Assembly (NCBI RefSeq): GCF_004193775.1
Contig: NC_041002.1
Location: forward strand, 11,444,485-11,508,484
Direction: 5' to 3'
Origin: Glycine soja
Taxonomy: Eukaryota; Streptophyta; Magnoliopsida; Fabales; Fabaceae
Length of the DNA stretch: 64,000 bases
Part shown: positions 21,230-33,640 of the stretch, one piece after another
Numbering within the stretch: position 1 is the first letter of the stretch
How the letters are laid out: each line of letters starts with the position of its first letter
The notes under the pieces: generated by a model
Told to the model about the DNA's origin: nothing
What the model saw: the letters and a program-made list of their open reading frames with translations, nothing else
Database searches by the model: none
Translations under genes and position numbers: made by a program

Positions 21230-21650
21230 GTGTTACACTTGAGTCTTACTAAATCTTATTGGGTTGTAACCAATAAAATGTGTTACACTAAAGTTTTATT
21301 GGATCATAGTTAATCATGTTCATTTGAGTTTTATTGGACCTTAATCAATAATTAGTTTTATGCTTCAGTTTTATTGGGCCTTGTCCATCATTAATTTTAT
21401 ACATAAGCCTTATTGGACCTTGGTCAATTATCAGAATTACACTTGAGCCTTTGACAATCATCAACGTTTCACTTCAACTTTATTTGGTCTTCATCAATCT
21501 TTAGTTTTATACTTAGGTCTTATTGGGCTTGATCAATTATTTGTATTGCACTTGGCCTTTAGTGAATCATTAGTTTTATATTTGGACTTTATTGGGTAGG
21601 TTAATCATCGGTGTTATACTTAGGTCTTATTGGGTCATATTGTATTTCTA
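21230..21650. repeat. Degenerate minisatellite, about 42-46-bp unit
   Basis: Around nine or ten diverged direct copies of a unit like TTATACTTAGGTCTTATTGGGCCTTGATCAATCATTAG. The TTATTGG block recurs at roughly regular steps. CACTA elements often carry such arrays, and the CACTA end lies 640 bp downstream. Confidence 0.85.
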
Positions 21651-21999
21651 ACATTATATTCTTATTCTTTTTGCTATTTGTAATATATGTTTTTATTTAT
21701 TTTTAGGTTTATTTTTTACCCAAAAATATTATAGATCTATTATTATTTATAATTTTAATTATATAAATAATGTTTAACCACAATTAACATGACAATAAGT
21801 AAAGTTCCTTTTATGTTGTAAGACTTTTTTATTTTTATGTTAGGTCTTCTTTAAAAAAAGAAAAATAATTAATTTAAAAAAAAATTGCATCCTAAATATT
21901 TTATGGTTATTATGTTATTATTATTACTTACATTTTGATTATATATGAAATATATACAATATTATTAATATTAATATTAAATAATAGTAATGGTGAAAA

Positions 22000-22291
22000 T
22001 AATCATATCAAAATAGTGACTGAATATTATCAAATAATTTTCAGTCGCTAAACTGGTATGAGCTTTGTAGTTTCCTAACATTGCAATCCCAATTTGGTGG
22101 CCATTTTGAAATTTAAAAGCCAGTAAATGAAAACAAAAATTCGGTCTCTAAAAGTAACAAAATGTTCAACAGAGATCAAAACAAAATGTTGTAGGCATTC
22201 CTAAAATGAAAGTTCGGTCGCAAAATCAGTTGCTAGTGGCTCGCTCGTTGTCACCAATAGTTCTGGGTCGTTAAAATGCATTTTTCTAGTG
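22000..22291. mobile_element. Right end of a CACTA (En/Spm-type) DNA transposon
   Basis: The sequence ends ...GGGTCGTTAAAATGCATTTTTCTAGTG; read from the other strand this begins CACTAGAAAAATGC, the CACTA terminal signature. Short subterminal motifs recur before it (GTCGCTAAA, GGTCGCAAAATCA, GTCGTTAAAATG). No matching left end or transposase was found, so the size is unknown. Confidence 0.7.
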
Positions 22292-24742
22292 GGAATATAG
22301 TTAATCACTATAACTCTAGCATCTTAGTTTTCAATGTTAAGCTACTTGAAAAACAATCTCTAACTCCAAGTTTTGACGTTAAGCTCTATGTCCTATCGAA
22401 AGTTCTACTCTCCTTTTCCTTCTCCTTCTTCGTAATTTTCTTTGCCCCCTCCATTCTGTTTATATCAACTCTCAAAAGTTCATTTGTGTTAAATAGGCAA
22501 GTCAAGTTTACTTTTGGCATCTGTGCTTTTTAAATGTTCAATTCGATCATTTATTTATTTTAAAAAAAAATTTCTTATCGTTTTCGTTAGATGGATAATG
22601 ATGCTGACAGTCAAGCTGAACATATATATGTCAATTTTTACTTTTGTGCCAATAAGTGGTTTTCAAACCAACGGTTTTAAAAATGCCAATATAATAATTT
22701 AATAATTTTTAAGTTTAAATTAAAAAAATTAATTTTGTAAATTAATTCATGAAATTAAAATAAAATTATTAGATTAAATTAATATTTAAATTATATTAAT
22801 ATTAATATTGATATATTATATTATATTTAATATACAAAATGTAAAATTAATATATCATATTATAATAAATTTATATTTAAATTGAAATATATTAAATTAA
22901 AATATTTTGTTATATCAATATGAGTATATTGTATAAAATAAATATTAACAAAAACTTTTATATTAAAATAACAATACATATTTATAATTTATATACTAAT
23001 TTTATAGTTTAACTTTTTATAATATTTATCATGTTATTAATATTAATATTTTAAATTTTAATTATATTATTTTATTTTTGGAATAATTATTTGTAAATAT
23101 AAGTATTATAAACTTTGTAATACTTGTAATATTATGTTTTTTTTATAAAGCGTAATAAAATAATTATGATATTTATTTTAAATGATGAAATTATAATTTA
23201 TTATATAATTAATATTATTTTATTATCATTTAAATAAAATACCAATCAATTAATTCAGTAATTATTATTATTATTTCATTATAATTAATTTTATTATAAT
23301 TTATAAGTATTATTATAGTGATGGTTTAGAATTGTCAGTATATGTATTATAGTTTTATTATATTAAAAATATAATTTATTGGTTTTTTGTAATCTCCACA
23401 AATTGTGTTGATATCACCATTAGATATGTTCCCTAAAAGAAAAATCACTGTTAGATATATATTCCCTAACATCATTAGTTTAGTTTTATTTAGACTGAAG
23501 GGTACCATTAATTTTTTTTAATAAGAGGATTAAATTGAGCAATTTTTAAGACAATAAGGGACAAGCAAAGACATCACTCACAATAATGAAAGAGATCCCA
23601 ACTATATTGATATCAAGATTAAATTAAACATTTTAAAAATTTAGAGACTCATTTGAATTTCATAAATAAGTAGATGGATAAAAACATAATTTAACCTTTA
23701 TTTTTGTGTGTGTGTGTGTGAAATCTTGTGTGTGACATGCAAGTGTGTTATGGAGAAATAGTGGGTGACTTGAGAGGGAGAGGGAGAGGGAGAGGGAGAG
23801 AGGGAAGGAGACAATGTGGAAAATTTAAGAAAAATGATAAAAAAAAAAAAGTAAAACAAAAGCCACTAATTTTATTGATTCTCTAATTTAAATTTTGGAT
23901 TTTTATTTTATAAAAAAAAATAAATTTTGTATTCTATTAATTGAAGTAAATGGATTTTTTTATTCAAATTTTGTTATTATTATTTTTACTCTTATTATTT
24001 TTTAAACTAATTTTAGAACTAAGTCATAAAAGAGTCAAAAGAAATAGAATTGGACTATATCAAACTAAATATAGAAAAATACCTTTTTGCTTTTTTTATA
24101 CTATTTTTATCATTTTTTTCGGTTTTTTTTGTTAACTTTTCTACTTTATTTTTATCGAAATAGGATGGTCACACATAAGACATATAACGTGCTTGAAAAA
24201 TTTGAACCAAAGCTTTCAACTCCCACTTCATATACTTTTAGCTAAACTAATACATCATGTAAGGATTTTTATTATATTTTAAACTTGTTATAATTATTAT
24301 CCAAATTATTTGTATCTATTTCAATAATTTAAGCTATATCCACAATACAAAACATCTATTTCATTTGAAATTAAATAAATTAAAATACGTTATTTCTCAT
24401 TTACATGAATTTACAGGGACATATATTGACTACATTATATCTTTCTAAAAGCTTAAAGCTAGAACTATAATAAGCTTTCAATCATTTTTACTAAGGGTGT
24501 TACGATATATAGTGTGCATGAACACCAAAATGCACCACTTGCGTATCGACTAATCTAAATTTATAAGGACCTCACTTAATTTTAATATGTCAAGTATAAA
24601 ACAAATAAATTACAAGACACCGAAACTCAACAACTTGAGCAATCTACTATTTAATTGGAATAGCATTTTTCTAATTCACCATCCACTAAAATATGGGGTG
24701 CATTGTCATTCCTGAAGTCACACAAAAATATGTGGTAATTAA
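22292..24742. other. Very AT-rich intergenic DNA
   Basis: No gene was seen. It contains a short (TG)n run near 23706 and a GGGAGA repeat at 23770-23806. The part from 24180 is the downstream flank of the pectinesterase gene. Confidence 0.5.
23770..23806. repeat. (GGGAGA)n purine microsatellite
   Basis: About five GAGGGA units on the plus strand, a purine/pyrimidine-asymmetric tract. Confidence 0.85.
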
Positions 24743-26277
24743 TTAGACTTTGGGAGTTGGAGGAGGAAGTAGCCATTTGGAGCCTTCAATCATCGCAAGT
24801 GTTATGTAAGGTTTGACCTCCGTTTCACTTAGTTGCTTAGTTATAGGAGCACGCCCTTTGGGGTCTGCACCAGGTCCCGTGTTCTGGTACTCTCCAAAAC
24901 GAACAGTTCTGTAGATAATCATGCATTTTATTGATCAACATGACACCAAATCTAGTTTAAAAGTTTATAAAATGAAAAGATGGCAAGCATTGTGTGTAAT
25001 GCAACATAATTATACACATTTATGCATTACTTAAGGAGCTAAATGTTTAGTATATAGTTATATTGATGTAAGGATGTAAAATTGGTCCTGAAGAGTTAAA
25101 TTAGAAAGTTACTTGTCATGTTCGGGGTGATTGTTGTTACTCCACCCTAATTTATTCACAATACCACTCATGGTGCTGTATGCAAAGACCACTCTAGGAT
25201 GAGACATCCATGCTCTGCCCAAGAAAGTCCCAGTACCAGTTCCAGTAACATCACAATGTACAAATGAGTAGGCATTGTCCTCTGTCTCACTTTTTCTTGC
25301 TTGTGCCACTATAACAGTAATCCCATTGTCGCCAAGCGTTCTTAGTTCGGTACTCTACATCATAAAATAAATCCACAATACTTATTACAATTATATTTAG
25401 TATATCACAAATTAATTGAAATATACAAATATTACAGTTCGCGAAATTTTAGATACCATATATAGTGACTTCCCACTTCCAAAAATATAATCCATGGTGC
25501 CTTGAATTAAGCAGTCTTTGAAAAAATGTTTATTCCTATCATCACAAATTGTGTCCTGGAATCCAAACATCTTGCAATTGTAAAATGCTGCTTTGTCACC
25601 TGAAATTCGCAATGCCACTGCTTGACCTCCTGGCGTTTTTGGATCAGGTCTCGGTGCAGTGTTCTATACCATCAAATTCATAAACCACAAACACAAAACA
25701 TGATAAGAAAAATGCAAACCCAAAATATAAGGCATTTTCATCATTTAATTAATAGGACTTTTAAGGAAGATTGTATACAAACCGAGATCATGATGTTAGC
25801 TGCCACAAAATAATCTGATTCAACAATCAATGTAGCACTATCAACAGTGCCATATTGTTGTGCGGTTCCCCCAAATGTCAAGTTTGGCATTTTCTCTGGT
25901 ACCCCATACAATGTGACGAAAGGCTTTGTCCTCTCAATTTTGATTTTCTCATTATAATTTCCAGCTCCAATAAACACAATTACACGCTTGGTGTTCCCAT
26001 TAGGTACACTGTTAATGGCATCAGTGATGGTCTTGAATTCCCCACTTCCATCTTGCATTACCTTCACAACCTTAGCACCTTCTTCAGCAGCCACCAATGC
26101 GGGGTCTATAGTGCTTTTTCTTTGATCTAAAGGTCCTACATTAGTACTAAACCATGTGCCCAATTGTTCCTTGTTAGCAGGAATTGGCACATTGTCATCA
26201 GAGAAAACAACCTGGGTTGTTAGAAAAGCGACTATGAGAGTCACCTGAATGGTAGTGCATATAGTTTTGGAGGCCAT
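24743..26277 (-). CDS. Pectinesterase (pectin methylesterase), secreted, 4 exons
   Basis: Exons (minus strand, in order) are 26277-25783, 25663-25457, 25354-25113 and 24908-24743, all with GT/AG borders and matching phases, giving 369 residues. The enzyme removes methyl esters from cell-wall homogalacturonan. Residues 1 to about 26 are a signal peptide (hydrophobic core [13 protein letters not shown]). The catalytic domain (about 75-350) has the family motifs in order: GGTA near 137-140, GQAVALR 178-184, GFQDT 199-203 with catalytic D202, DYIFG 223-227 with D223, and LGRAW 279-283 with R281. There is no N-terminal inhibitor-like PRO domain, so it is of the short type that includes pollen pectinesterases such as Arabidopsis PPME1. 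DYIFG replaces the common DFIFG. No transposon interrupts it. Confidence 0.95.
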
Positions 26278-26327
26278 ATTTCCAACTTTTTCTTTTTGGA
26301 GTTGTCTCTTGGGTTATTACAATTGTA

Positions 26328-26334
26328 ATTTATA
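26328..26334 (-). promoter_or_regulatory. Candidate TATA box of the pectinesterase gene
   Basis: The minus strand reads TATAAAT about 50 bp upstream of the ATG at 26277. This would give a short 5' leader of roughly 20 bases; other weaker TATA-like sites lie further upstream. Confidence 0.4.
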
Positions 26335-27068
26335 AGAAATATAGGAATAAAGAGATTCCTAAATTTGAGATTTTTTTCATTTTGAGAGGAGTGAATTTGA
26401 GTCAACAGTCTTTTGTTAGGAAGCTAAAATTAAGCAAGGGATTTAAAGTTGATTGTTTTGAAGTTATAGTTGCATAAATAGACTTATTTTAGTCCAGGAC
26501 AACTTTTTTAGGGTGTTATAGTTTCTAATCATACAAATGTGTAACCCAAAATTGAAAAGAAGGAAAAAACTGAATACAGTTTTAGATAATGGATTTAGGC
26601 CATGAATCAATAAGGGAATATTGATAGGTAATTTAGCATGGATCAGTAGGTTTTGGTGATTTAGAATATTTTTATTTTAATTAGGATTCATTTGTTTGTA
26701 TTTTAACATTAAAAGATAAATACATTTTTCTTAAAATAGTAGGAATGGGAAAAAGTATATATTTACTTTCATATATAATTTTGAGTATAGTTTTAACATA
26801 CAATAAAACATAAATATACTATGTTGATTATAATTTTTCAAAGAGATTTGAAAATATATTTATTAACACATTTTTTCAACTTTTTATTTATTGATTAAAA
26901 TGTATTAAATTGTTAACTTATCAAGGGATTGAAGCTTGACAAAGGAATTTAAGATCTTTTCTCCTAAGGAATTAGGGTTTGATTGATTTTTCATAATTCG
27001 TGTCAATATTTTATTAAAATGTATTGTTGTGCTCAATCATTTCACACCAAGCAAAGGGACTAGTAAAG

Positions 27069-27102
<34 letters not shown>

Positions 27103-27497
27103 AATTTTGCCATGGAAATATGGCATGTCTTTATTGTTTTTGAAAGGAAATTTCATTGTGGCAACAACTAAGATCCTTATAGCAAGAAACTTCAGTCTCA
27201 CCCCCTTGGCCAAAATTTGATTGGTCCCTAGTAAAAATTAGGCTTGCAATAGAAGTTGATTGCTCCAACGACAACAAAACTCACATTGGTGTTACTTTGG
27301 AAGTGGAGAAGAAACTCGCTACAGCAAATCAATGTGTCGCCAAAGCGAATTAACTTCCAGAGAGTTATCTGGATCAACCATCAGGGTTCACTACAGCGAT
27401 AGCATTCTCGACATGAAGAATAAAGTTCTAGAAACCTCCAAGTGAATTTTTGTGGTCAATCTCTCAAGTTCTACACCTAGATAAGGTTTAAAAGCCT
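26335..27497. other. Upstream flank of the pectinesterase gene and intergenic DNA
   Basis: AT-rich with an (AT)n tract at 27070-27099. Within 27245-27350 a plus-strand frame reads EVDCSNDNKTHIGV, then LATANQCV; it is codon-like but short, unrecognised and quickly interrupted. Confidence 0.4.
27070..27099. repeat. (AT)n microsatellite
   Basis: About 15 AT units. Confidence 0.9.
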
Positions 27498-29460
27498 TTA
27501 ACCATTCACCATATAGCTCCTTTGAGTAGAAGGGTCTAAAATTTCAATTGTCCCATAAGGTTTCACCTCCTTTGAGTGCTTTTGTCTTATCCTTATAATG
27601 TTTAGAAGAAACATATAAACATTGAGGTGCATATCTTCTAATTCAGCTATTTGAAGTTTCCTTTTCTCATCGAACAATGCAGAATCAAAGTTAATGAATT
27701 TCAAGGCCCAATAAGCCTTGTGCTCTAGTTCCACGGGCAAATGACAAGCTTTCTAGTAGACCATTTGGAATGGAGTCAATCCAATGAGAGTCTTCTTGGT
27801 AATTAGATATGCCTATAAAGTGTCATCCAACTTGGACGAAAAATCCTTTCTTGATGATGAAATTGTTTTCTCAAGAATCCTTTTGATATCTCTATTTGAA
27901 ACTTCCTGTTGCCCATTGGTTTGCGAATGATAAGTGGCTGCCACTTTGTGTCTCAACAAGTAATGCTCCAAAACTTTATTGAGTTGAGCATTACAAAAGT
28001 GAGAACCTCCATCACTAATAAGCACTTTAGGAAAACCAAACCTTTAGAATATATTATTTTTTAGAAACTTCATCATTATTTTAGCATAATTTTTTTGCAT
28101 AGCCACGCCAAGAATTAAGCCTTCTCAGACCATAAAGTGACACTTTTCCCGGTTGAGAATTAGGTTGGTCTCTATACATATTTTCAACACAAAAAGTCAT
28201 AAGATGGGCTAAATATTGAAGAATCATTCATAAAAACATCAATACACTTCTCCACCAAGTTGGAGAAAATGGCCTACATACATCTTTGAAATGTGACGGG
28301 TGCATTGCATAATCTAAATGACATATTTCTATAAGCATATACTCCAAAGGGATAAGTGAAAATTATCGTCTCTTGGTTCTTGAGGTAAACAACTATTTAG
28401 TTGTATCCAAAGTAACCATCAAGAAAACAATAGTATGCTTGACCCACATGTCAATCCAACATTTGATCCATGAAAGGAAGAGGAAAATGGTCTTTCCTTG
28501 TAGCTTGGTTAAGCTTATAGTGGTCAATGCACATCTTATAACCCATCACAGTTCTTATGGGAATTGAATTAACTCATTTTTCTCATTTGTGATAATTGTC
28601 ATACCCCATTTCTTTGGTACTACTTGCATGGGACTAACCTATACACTATTAGATATGGGATATGTCATGCCAGCCTCAAGAAGCTTAAGAGCCTCTTTTC
28701 TCACCACCTCTTTCATAGTAGGCTTGAGTTTTCTTTGAGTTTGTGCAATTGGCTTAAATTCTTTTTCAAGCATGATCTTGTGCATACAAAATGAGAGACT
28801 AATACCTTTGGGATCGAAAATGGTCAAACCAATTTCTTCTTTTTTATCCTTCAAGACCTTCACTAACTTCTCCTATTCTAACTCAGATATAGAACTACTA
28901 ATGATAACATATTTTCCCTTCTTTCTTTCAAGAAAAACGTATTTTAAATGAGGAGGAAACTTTAACTTGGGTTTCTCCTCTTTCTTTTCACCTTCCACTT
29001 TCATTTCTTTAAATACTTCTTCGTTGGGTGGAATTTCCTTGGAAGTATCTAGTTGTAACAACATAACATCAACTTTTTTTTTCTTCCTTTTCATTTAAGT
29101 TATCACAAGAATTTATCAAAGCAAGTTGACGAGGATTAGAGACTTGCATTTGATCCTAAGTATTATCAATCATATCATCAACAACATCCTCCCTAAAACA
29201 ATCCATGTCATCATTTGGGTGAGTCATGGCATCAAACATATTGAAGACAATCTCATCCTCCTTCTCTTGATAGTAAGTTTGCCTTCCCCCATATCAATAA
29301 TAGTCTTAGTAGTCATCAAGAATGGTCTTCACCAAATGAGGGGAACTTTGACATCCTCTGTTATCTCCATCCCTACAAAATCAATTGGAAACACAAATTT
29401 ATCCACCTTCACAAGGATATCTTCTATCACACCATAAGGATTCTTGATTGAGGGGTTCGT
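27498..29460 (-). pseudogene. Athila-like Ty3/gypsy pol remnant
   Basis: Minus-strand order from the right: protease C-terminal part (29450-29240; PIDFVGMEI, then PLIW-stop-RPFL), a charged linker (29094-28873), the start of RT (28863-28639; E-EFKPIAQTQRKLKP and LLEAGMTYPISNS), RT palm pieces (about 28600-28150, with stops in the IDHYKLNQ-, FPLPFMDQM- and PFGVYAYRNM-like stretches), integrase core (28025-27813; LISDGGSHFCN, then HPQTNGQ-like SQTNGQQEVSNR) and integrase C-terminal part (27740-27498; ELEHKAYWALK). RNase H and the integrase zinc finger are missing between about 28150 and 28030, so there is an internal deletion. It is related to the plus-strand pol at 53763-56010. Confidence 0.85.
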
Positions 29461-29487
29461 TGATTGTAATTGAAGTGATGAAAATAC

Positions 29488-30955
29488 CAACAGAAAGGGG
29501 GGGGGGGGGGGTTCAATTGTGTTTTTACAAAATTTGATTCCTTTTTGAAAAGTTAGTTTAGTTGAAAAGACTTTGACACAAGGTTTTAGTTGTAAGTATA
29601 TTTATCAAAGGAGTTTTCAGCCTTAGTGAGAGTCAAAAATAGTAAACAATTTAGAGTAAAAAATAGTGTAGAGAGAGAGAAGAAAGATGACGCACAATGA
29701 TTTTTATACAAGTTCATCCCAAACTTAGGCTACGTATAGTTCTCACCTTTCAAGATGAGATTTGACTAACACAACCAGTCATTGTTAGACCAACCAACCA
29801 TGGGATTTCCAAAATTTGTTAACAACCCCACTGGACTTCACACCTAGCCACTGGTAGACCAGCAACACCACTGGTTACAACCTTTGTCTGCCACTTGTTG
29901 GACTTTTAACAACAAAGGATTTATGTGTTTGAATTGCACAAAGAAAAATTTCTCCTCACAAGAGGATTTCCACTAAGGAAATTACAATAAGATCTATTTC
30001 ATTTTATAGGATTTTACAGAAGTGGGTCACTCTCTATTGAGAGGGATGAAGCAACAATGATAAATTTCTCATATAGAGAATTTGGGTCAAGTTTCTCTCA
30101 CTTGGAAGGATTCAACTTTACTTGATGATGGTTCTTGATGAGTCTTTTGGAGGAAGCAAACACAAATGACAATTGTCATGTCATGACAACTAGTAGGGTC
30201 ATTCTGAAGTTCCCATTATGAGGAACCTTTCTGATAAGCATTCTAAAGTTACATTAGAATGGAGATTCTAATGTTAGCTGAGAAGGGATCCATACTGGAA
30301 GTAGATTCTTTTGATGAAGTTTAACTGATATGTCTTTCTGAAGTAGCACAACTTTATCAATCATATTCATAGCACAAAATATTTTGAAGTAGATTACTTC
30401 ATAAAAACAAAGTGAAGGTACAATAGTTGGTGTGTTAGTGTTCTATCCAAGGTTAGACTAAAATGTATCTCTAATATTTCATTTTGATGTTCATTATCAT
30501 TTCTTCTCATGGACAAATTTAGCTTTAAACTAGATTGCATCTTCTAATGCAATTAACATTCACTTTCTGATGTGCCCTTGGTATGTGTGACAACATATGG
30601 AAAGTGAGATGTTGTCACCTTTAGTCTTCTGATGTGCCCTCTATATATGTGGCAACATATGAAAGAACTGATGTTGTCCTTGGGGTGAGTTTTGAACCAT
30701 TTTAAACTTCATTCTAAAGTTCAGACTTCAGAGTCAAGTTCTTCATCATTCTGATGTAGATGTGTCTTCTATGTAAGGCATTGTTGTCTTTTACTTTGGC
30801 ATAACTAAGTACTTAGATGGAAGCATTCTTCATCATGCAGATGAGTTTCAAGGATTCTTCTGAGTTCTTTACTCTTGACAAATGTTCTGAGCATCATTTT
30901 GAGCACCTCATAATACTTGTGTTGATGGTGAATTTTGTATGTGTTTTTGTCAACA
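29488..30955 (-). repeat. Probable copia LTR with a 15-G run
   Basis: On the minus strand it would start TGTTGACAAAAACACATAC at 30955 and end in a C-run just before TTGGTATTTTC. The latter could be a mutated TGGTATCAGAG primer site at 29477-29487. A G-run followed by TTCAATTGTG resembles the G-run/TTGAAT segment near the end of the other SIRE-like LTRs in this window. A block containing TCTGATGTGCCCT and ACATATGRAA is repeated at 30566 and 30629. The boundaries are inferred. Confidence 0.45.
29497..29511 (+). repeat. Run of 15 G
   Basis: Uninterrupted G15 within the LTR-like segment. Homopolymers this long are prone to length change and to sequencing error. Confidence 0.9.
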
Positions 30956-31049
30956 AACATAATCCCATAAATATTTGAGGAAGAGGACAATTCTTCCTTT
31001 GGAGGTTCTATATTCTCTCGTTAAGTCCTTTACCATGGGTCAATGTGTT

Positions 31050-31625
31050 TGTTAATGTTTTAATTATGTTAGGATTTACGTCGGCCAAGTGTAACTGAAT
31101 CCTAATTGTAGTACTAAACAGAAGCTCAGGTCGTCTCCCAAGGGAATAATGCAAGGATGAATGTTCAAATTAAAACCTTTTAGATAAAGATGTTTTTGTG
31201 TTTTTATATTTTAAACTACCTAAAACTAAAACTAATCAAAACAGAAAATAAAAGATATATTTTTCTAGAGAGATTAATGTGCTGAAAATATAATAATAGA
31301 AATTAAAAGAAAAGGTAAGAAGTTCCTTGTTGATCCAATAATAATTCTAGACGAAAACAATAGCATTGAAATGCTAAGATTGTACTCGGAATCCCCCTAT
31401 TTGTTGTAATTCCTCACACTTCTACGTCGTTATATCGTTCATCCCTAATTCATTAATGTATTATATCCCTAATCCCTTAGGTGATAGACCCTAAATCATT
31501 TGCTTTGATTCCTAATCCCTTGGCAAACCAACACAAGCAATCAACATTATTCCTAAAGTATACTAAAGTATAAATATAAATGTCTCAAATTGCATATGAA
31601 AATATGGTAAATTTGACATTTATCA
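31050..31625 (-). repeat. Athila-like LTR (about 576 bp)
   Basis: On the minus strand it starts TGATAAATGTCAAATTTACC and ends ...TTAACA. The start resembles TGATAATCACTAAATATACC of the LTR at 52234-53711, and both have a GGGAGACGACYTG motif near the end (complement at 31126-31142; direct at 53636-53650). The sequence just outside the start reads AAGTTTGGAGTGT on the minus strand, a plausible polypurine-side border. Confidence 0.65.
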
Positions 31626-33120
31626 ACACTCCAAACTTAGAACCTTGCTTGTCCTCAAGTAAGACTGAACTAAAAACAAACTAACTAGTAAAAATTTAAA
31701 ATAAAACTAGACTAAAAATAAGAACAATGATTCACAATTATAAGTTACAAACATGCTTCTCTTGCATTCCCCTTATTTATTCAATGGTTTATTTGATTAT
31801 GTGCTTCAATCATATAAGTATGGTGCTCATATTTAGCTTTTTAGCTCAACCAAATCGTTTACAAAGTTCAAAACATGCAACAAGAGTGGCATTATGAATC
31901 TAATCACATAGTAACTTATCCTCTCATAAAGTGTTTCACTCTTAAACTTATGATTTAGCTTGGGTAAGTATTTCACTCAATTCACATCTTAGAACACCAC
32001 AGTTAAACTTTGACTTTCATCTCAAGTTAATCAATACATCAAAGGCATGCAGAGATCACTAAGGACTTTATTGGCTTGTAATGGGGCTTGACTAACAAGG
32101 AGTATTGGTTTTTCTAGATATTTCAAAGTAACTTAGAGGAAGGAAAGCATTAGTCTATTCATATTTCATTTCATTCACTTCTTACCAATCCTTGGTATCC
32201 CAGATTTTCAATTTCATACACACTTTGCTTTGTTCTCAATTTTTGATTTTTTCTTTACTTTGCTTCTCTCTTGTTTTTTTGTTTTTCAAATTTTTCCTTT
32301 TTCAATACTTTAAAAGAGAGAATGAGGATAATATTTTTAACCTTTGTTCACGTGATAACTTGTTACCTTTTTTTTTTGCCTTTGAGTGGTGCATTGCCAC
32401 TCCAAACTTAAAACTTTTATGAATTCCTAGACCTATGCTCTCCTATCCTTTAAGGGTAGTAGCGGATATAAAAACATATACATTTTAAGGTTAGGGAATT
32501 AGAAAAGAATACATCAATTAAGTTCAAAGTAAGGTGCAAGGGATGAACAATGTAGGCTAGACTTTTAGGCTCTTGGCTAAACATGCAAACATGACCTTGA
32601 TCATTTGAATGCATACAATTGCAATCAATCTACAAGAGATTCGATCAAAGTCTGCTATGAGTGAAATAAGAGTGTCTCTCAATATATATTTGTATCATTA
32701 TAAGGATTATTCACTCAATAGGCTAGGTCTACAAGTTGTTTTATTTGCTTTCAATTTTTCATGTCAAACTCATTACACATCTCAATCAAGCAAAATCAAT
32801 GATTTTCACTTTTAACATTTGAGTTCAACCACACAAAGAATGATTTAAGCACAAAAAATTGTTTTATTTTATGGTAGGTTAGTAATAAAATGGTGATGCT
32901 TCTTAATCACTTGTGTTTCCTTGTCTTCCTAATAATAAAAATATTCCTAAACTATCACACATATACTAAACAACTAAACTAATAAAGCAAAATGAATAAA
33001 AGGTAAAAGAGAGGGTAGAAAAGGCCAAAGAATAATAATAAAAATTCAATTTCTCTTGTTATATTTTATTTATGTAAATTAAACAAAATAGTAACAAACT
33101 AACTAAATAAGAAATTTATA
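31626..33120 (-). other. Non-coding 3' internal remnant of an Athila-like element
   Basis: Adjacent to the LTR on its upstream side (minus orientation). No env or pol domain could be recognised; the frames in it are low-complexity. The right boundary is unknown. Confidence 0.35.
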
Positions 33121-33168
33121 TATACGCGCGCGCGCGCGCACACACACATATATATATATATATATATA
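33121..33168. repeat. Compound microsatellite (CG)n(CA)n(TA)n
   Basis: About seven CG, five CA and nine TA units in series, an alternating purine-pyrimidine tract throughout. Confidence 0.9.
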
Positions 33169-33279
33169 ATATACTGTTTAAATGTATATTTTTTTATGTA
33201 TTTTTTGATATATTTTTAAAATATGTTTTGTAAATTATATAAAAATATATAAAATATATAATATATTAATAAAATTTTA

Positions 33280-33640
33280 TTCGTTATTAATAAAATTATT
33301 AAAATTCAACAAGAAATTTTTCGTATCTAGAGTTGATAGCAGTTGTGGTCAAATACTAATTATATAATATATTTTAAATAATCTATTTTAATTTATATTA
33401 TATAAAAATAATAAATAGATTAGTTTTTATATATTTTGAAATATATTTATATAAAATACATATAAAATATATTTATAAATTATATTATATAAAATATATT
33501 AGTAAAATTTTCAACATCACCAAAATAAAATTTTATTCTTTATTAATAAAATTATTAAAATCGTTCAACAATAAATTATTCATATCTAGAGTTGATAGCA
33601 ACTGTGACCAAATACTAATTATATAGAATATTTTTTTATT
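33280..33640. repeat. Spaced direct duplication, about 90 bp, offset about 255 bp
   Basis: The block TTAATAAAATTATTAAAAT...ATCTAGAGTTGATAGCARYTGTG at about 33285-33375 recurs at about 33541-33635 with few differences. The intervening AT-rich DNA also resembles the DNA after the second copy, so a 255-bp tandem unit is possible. Confidence 0.75.
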
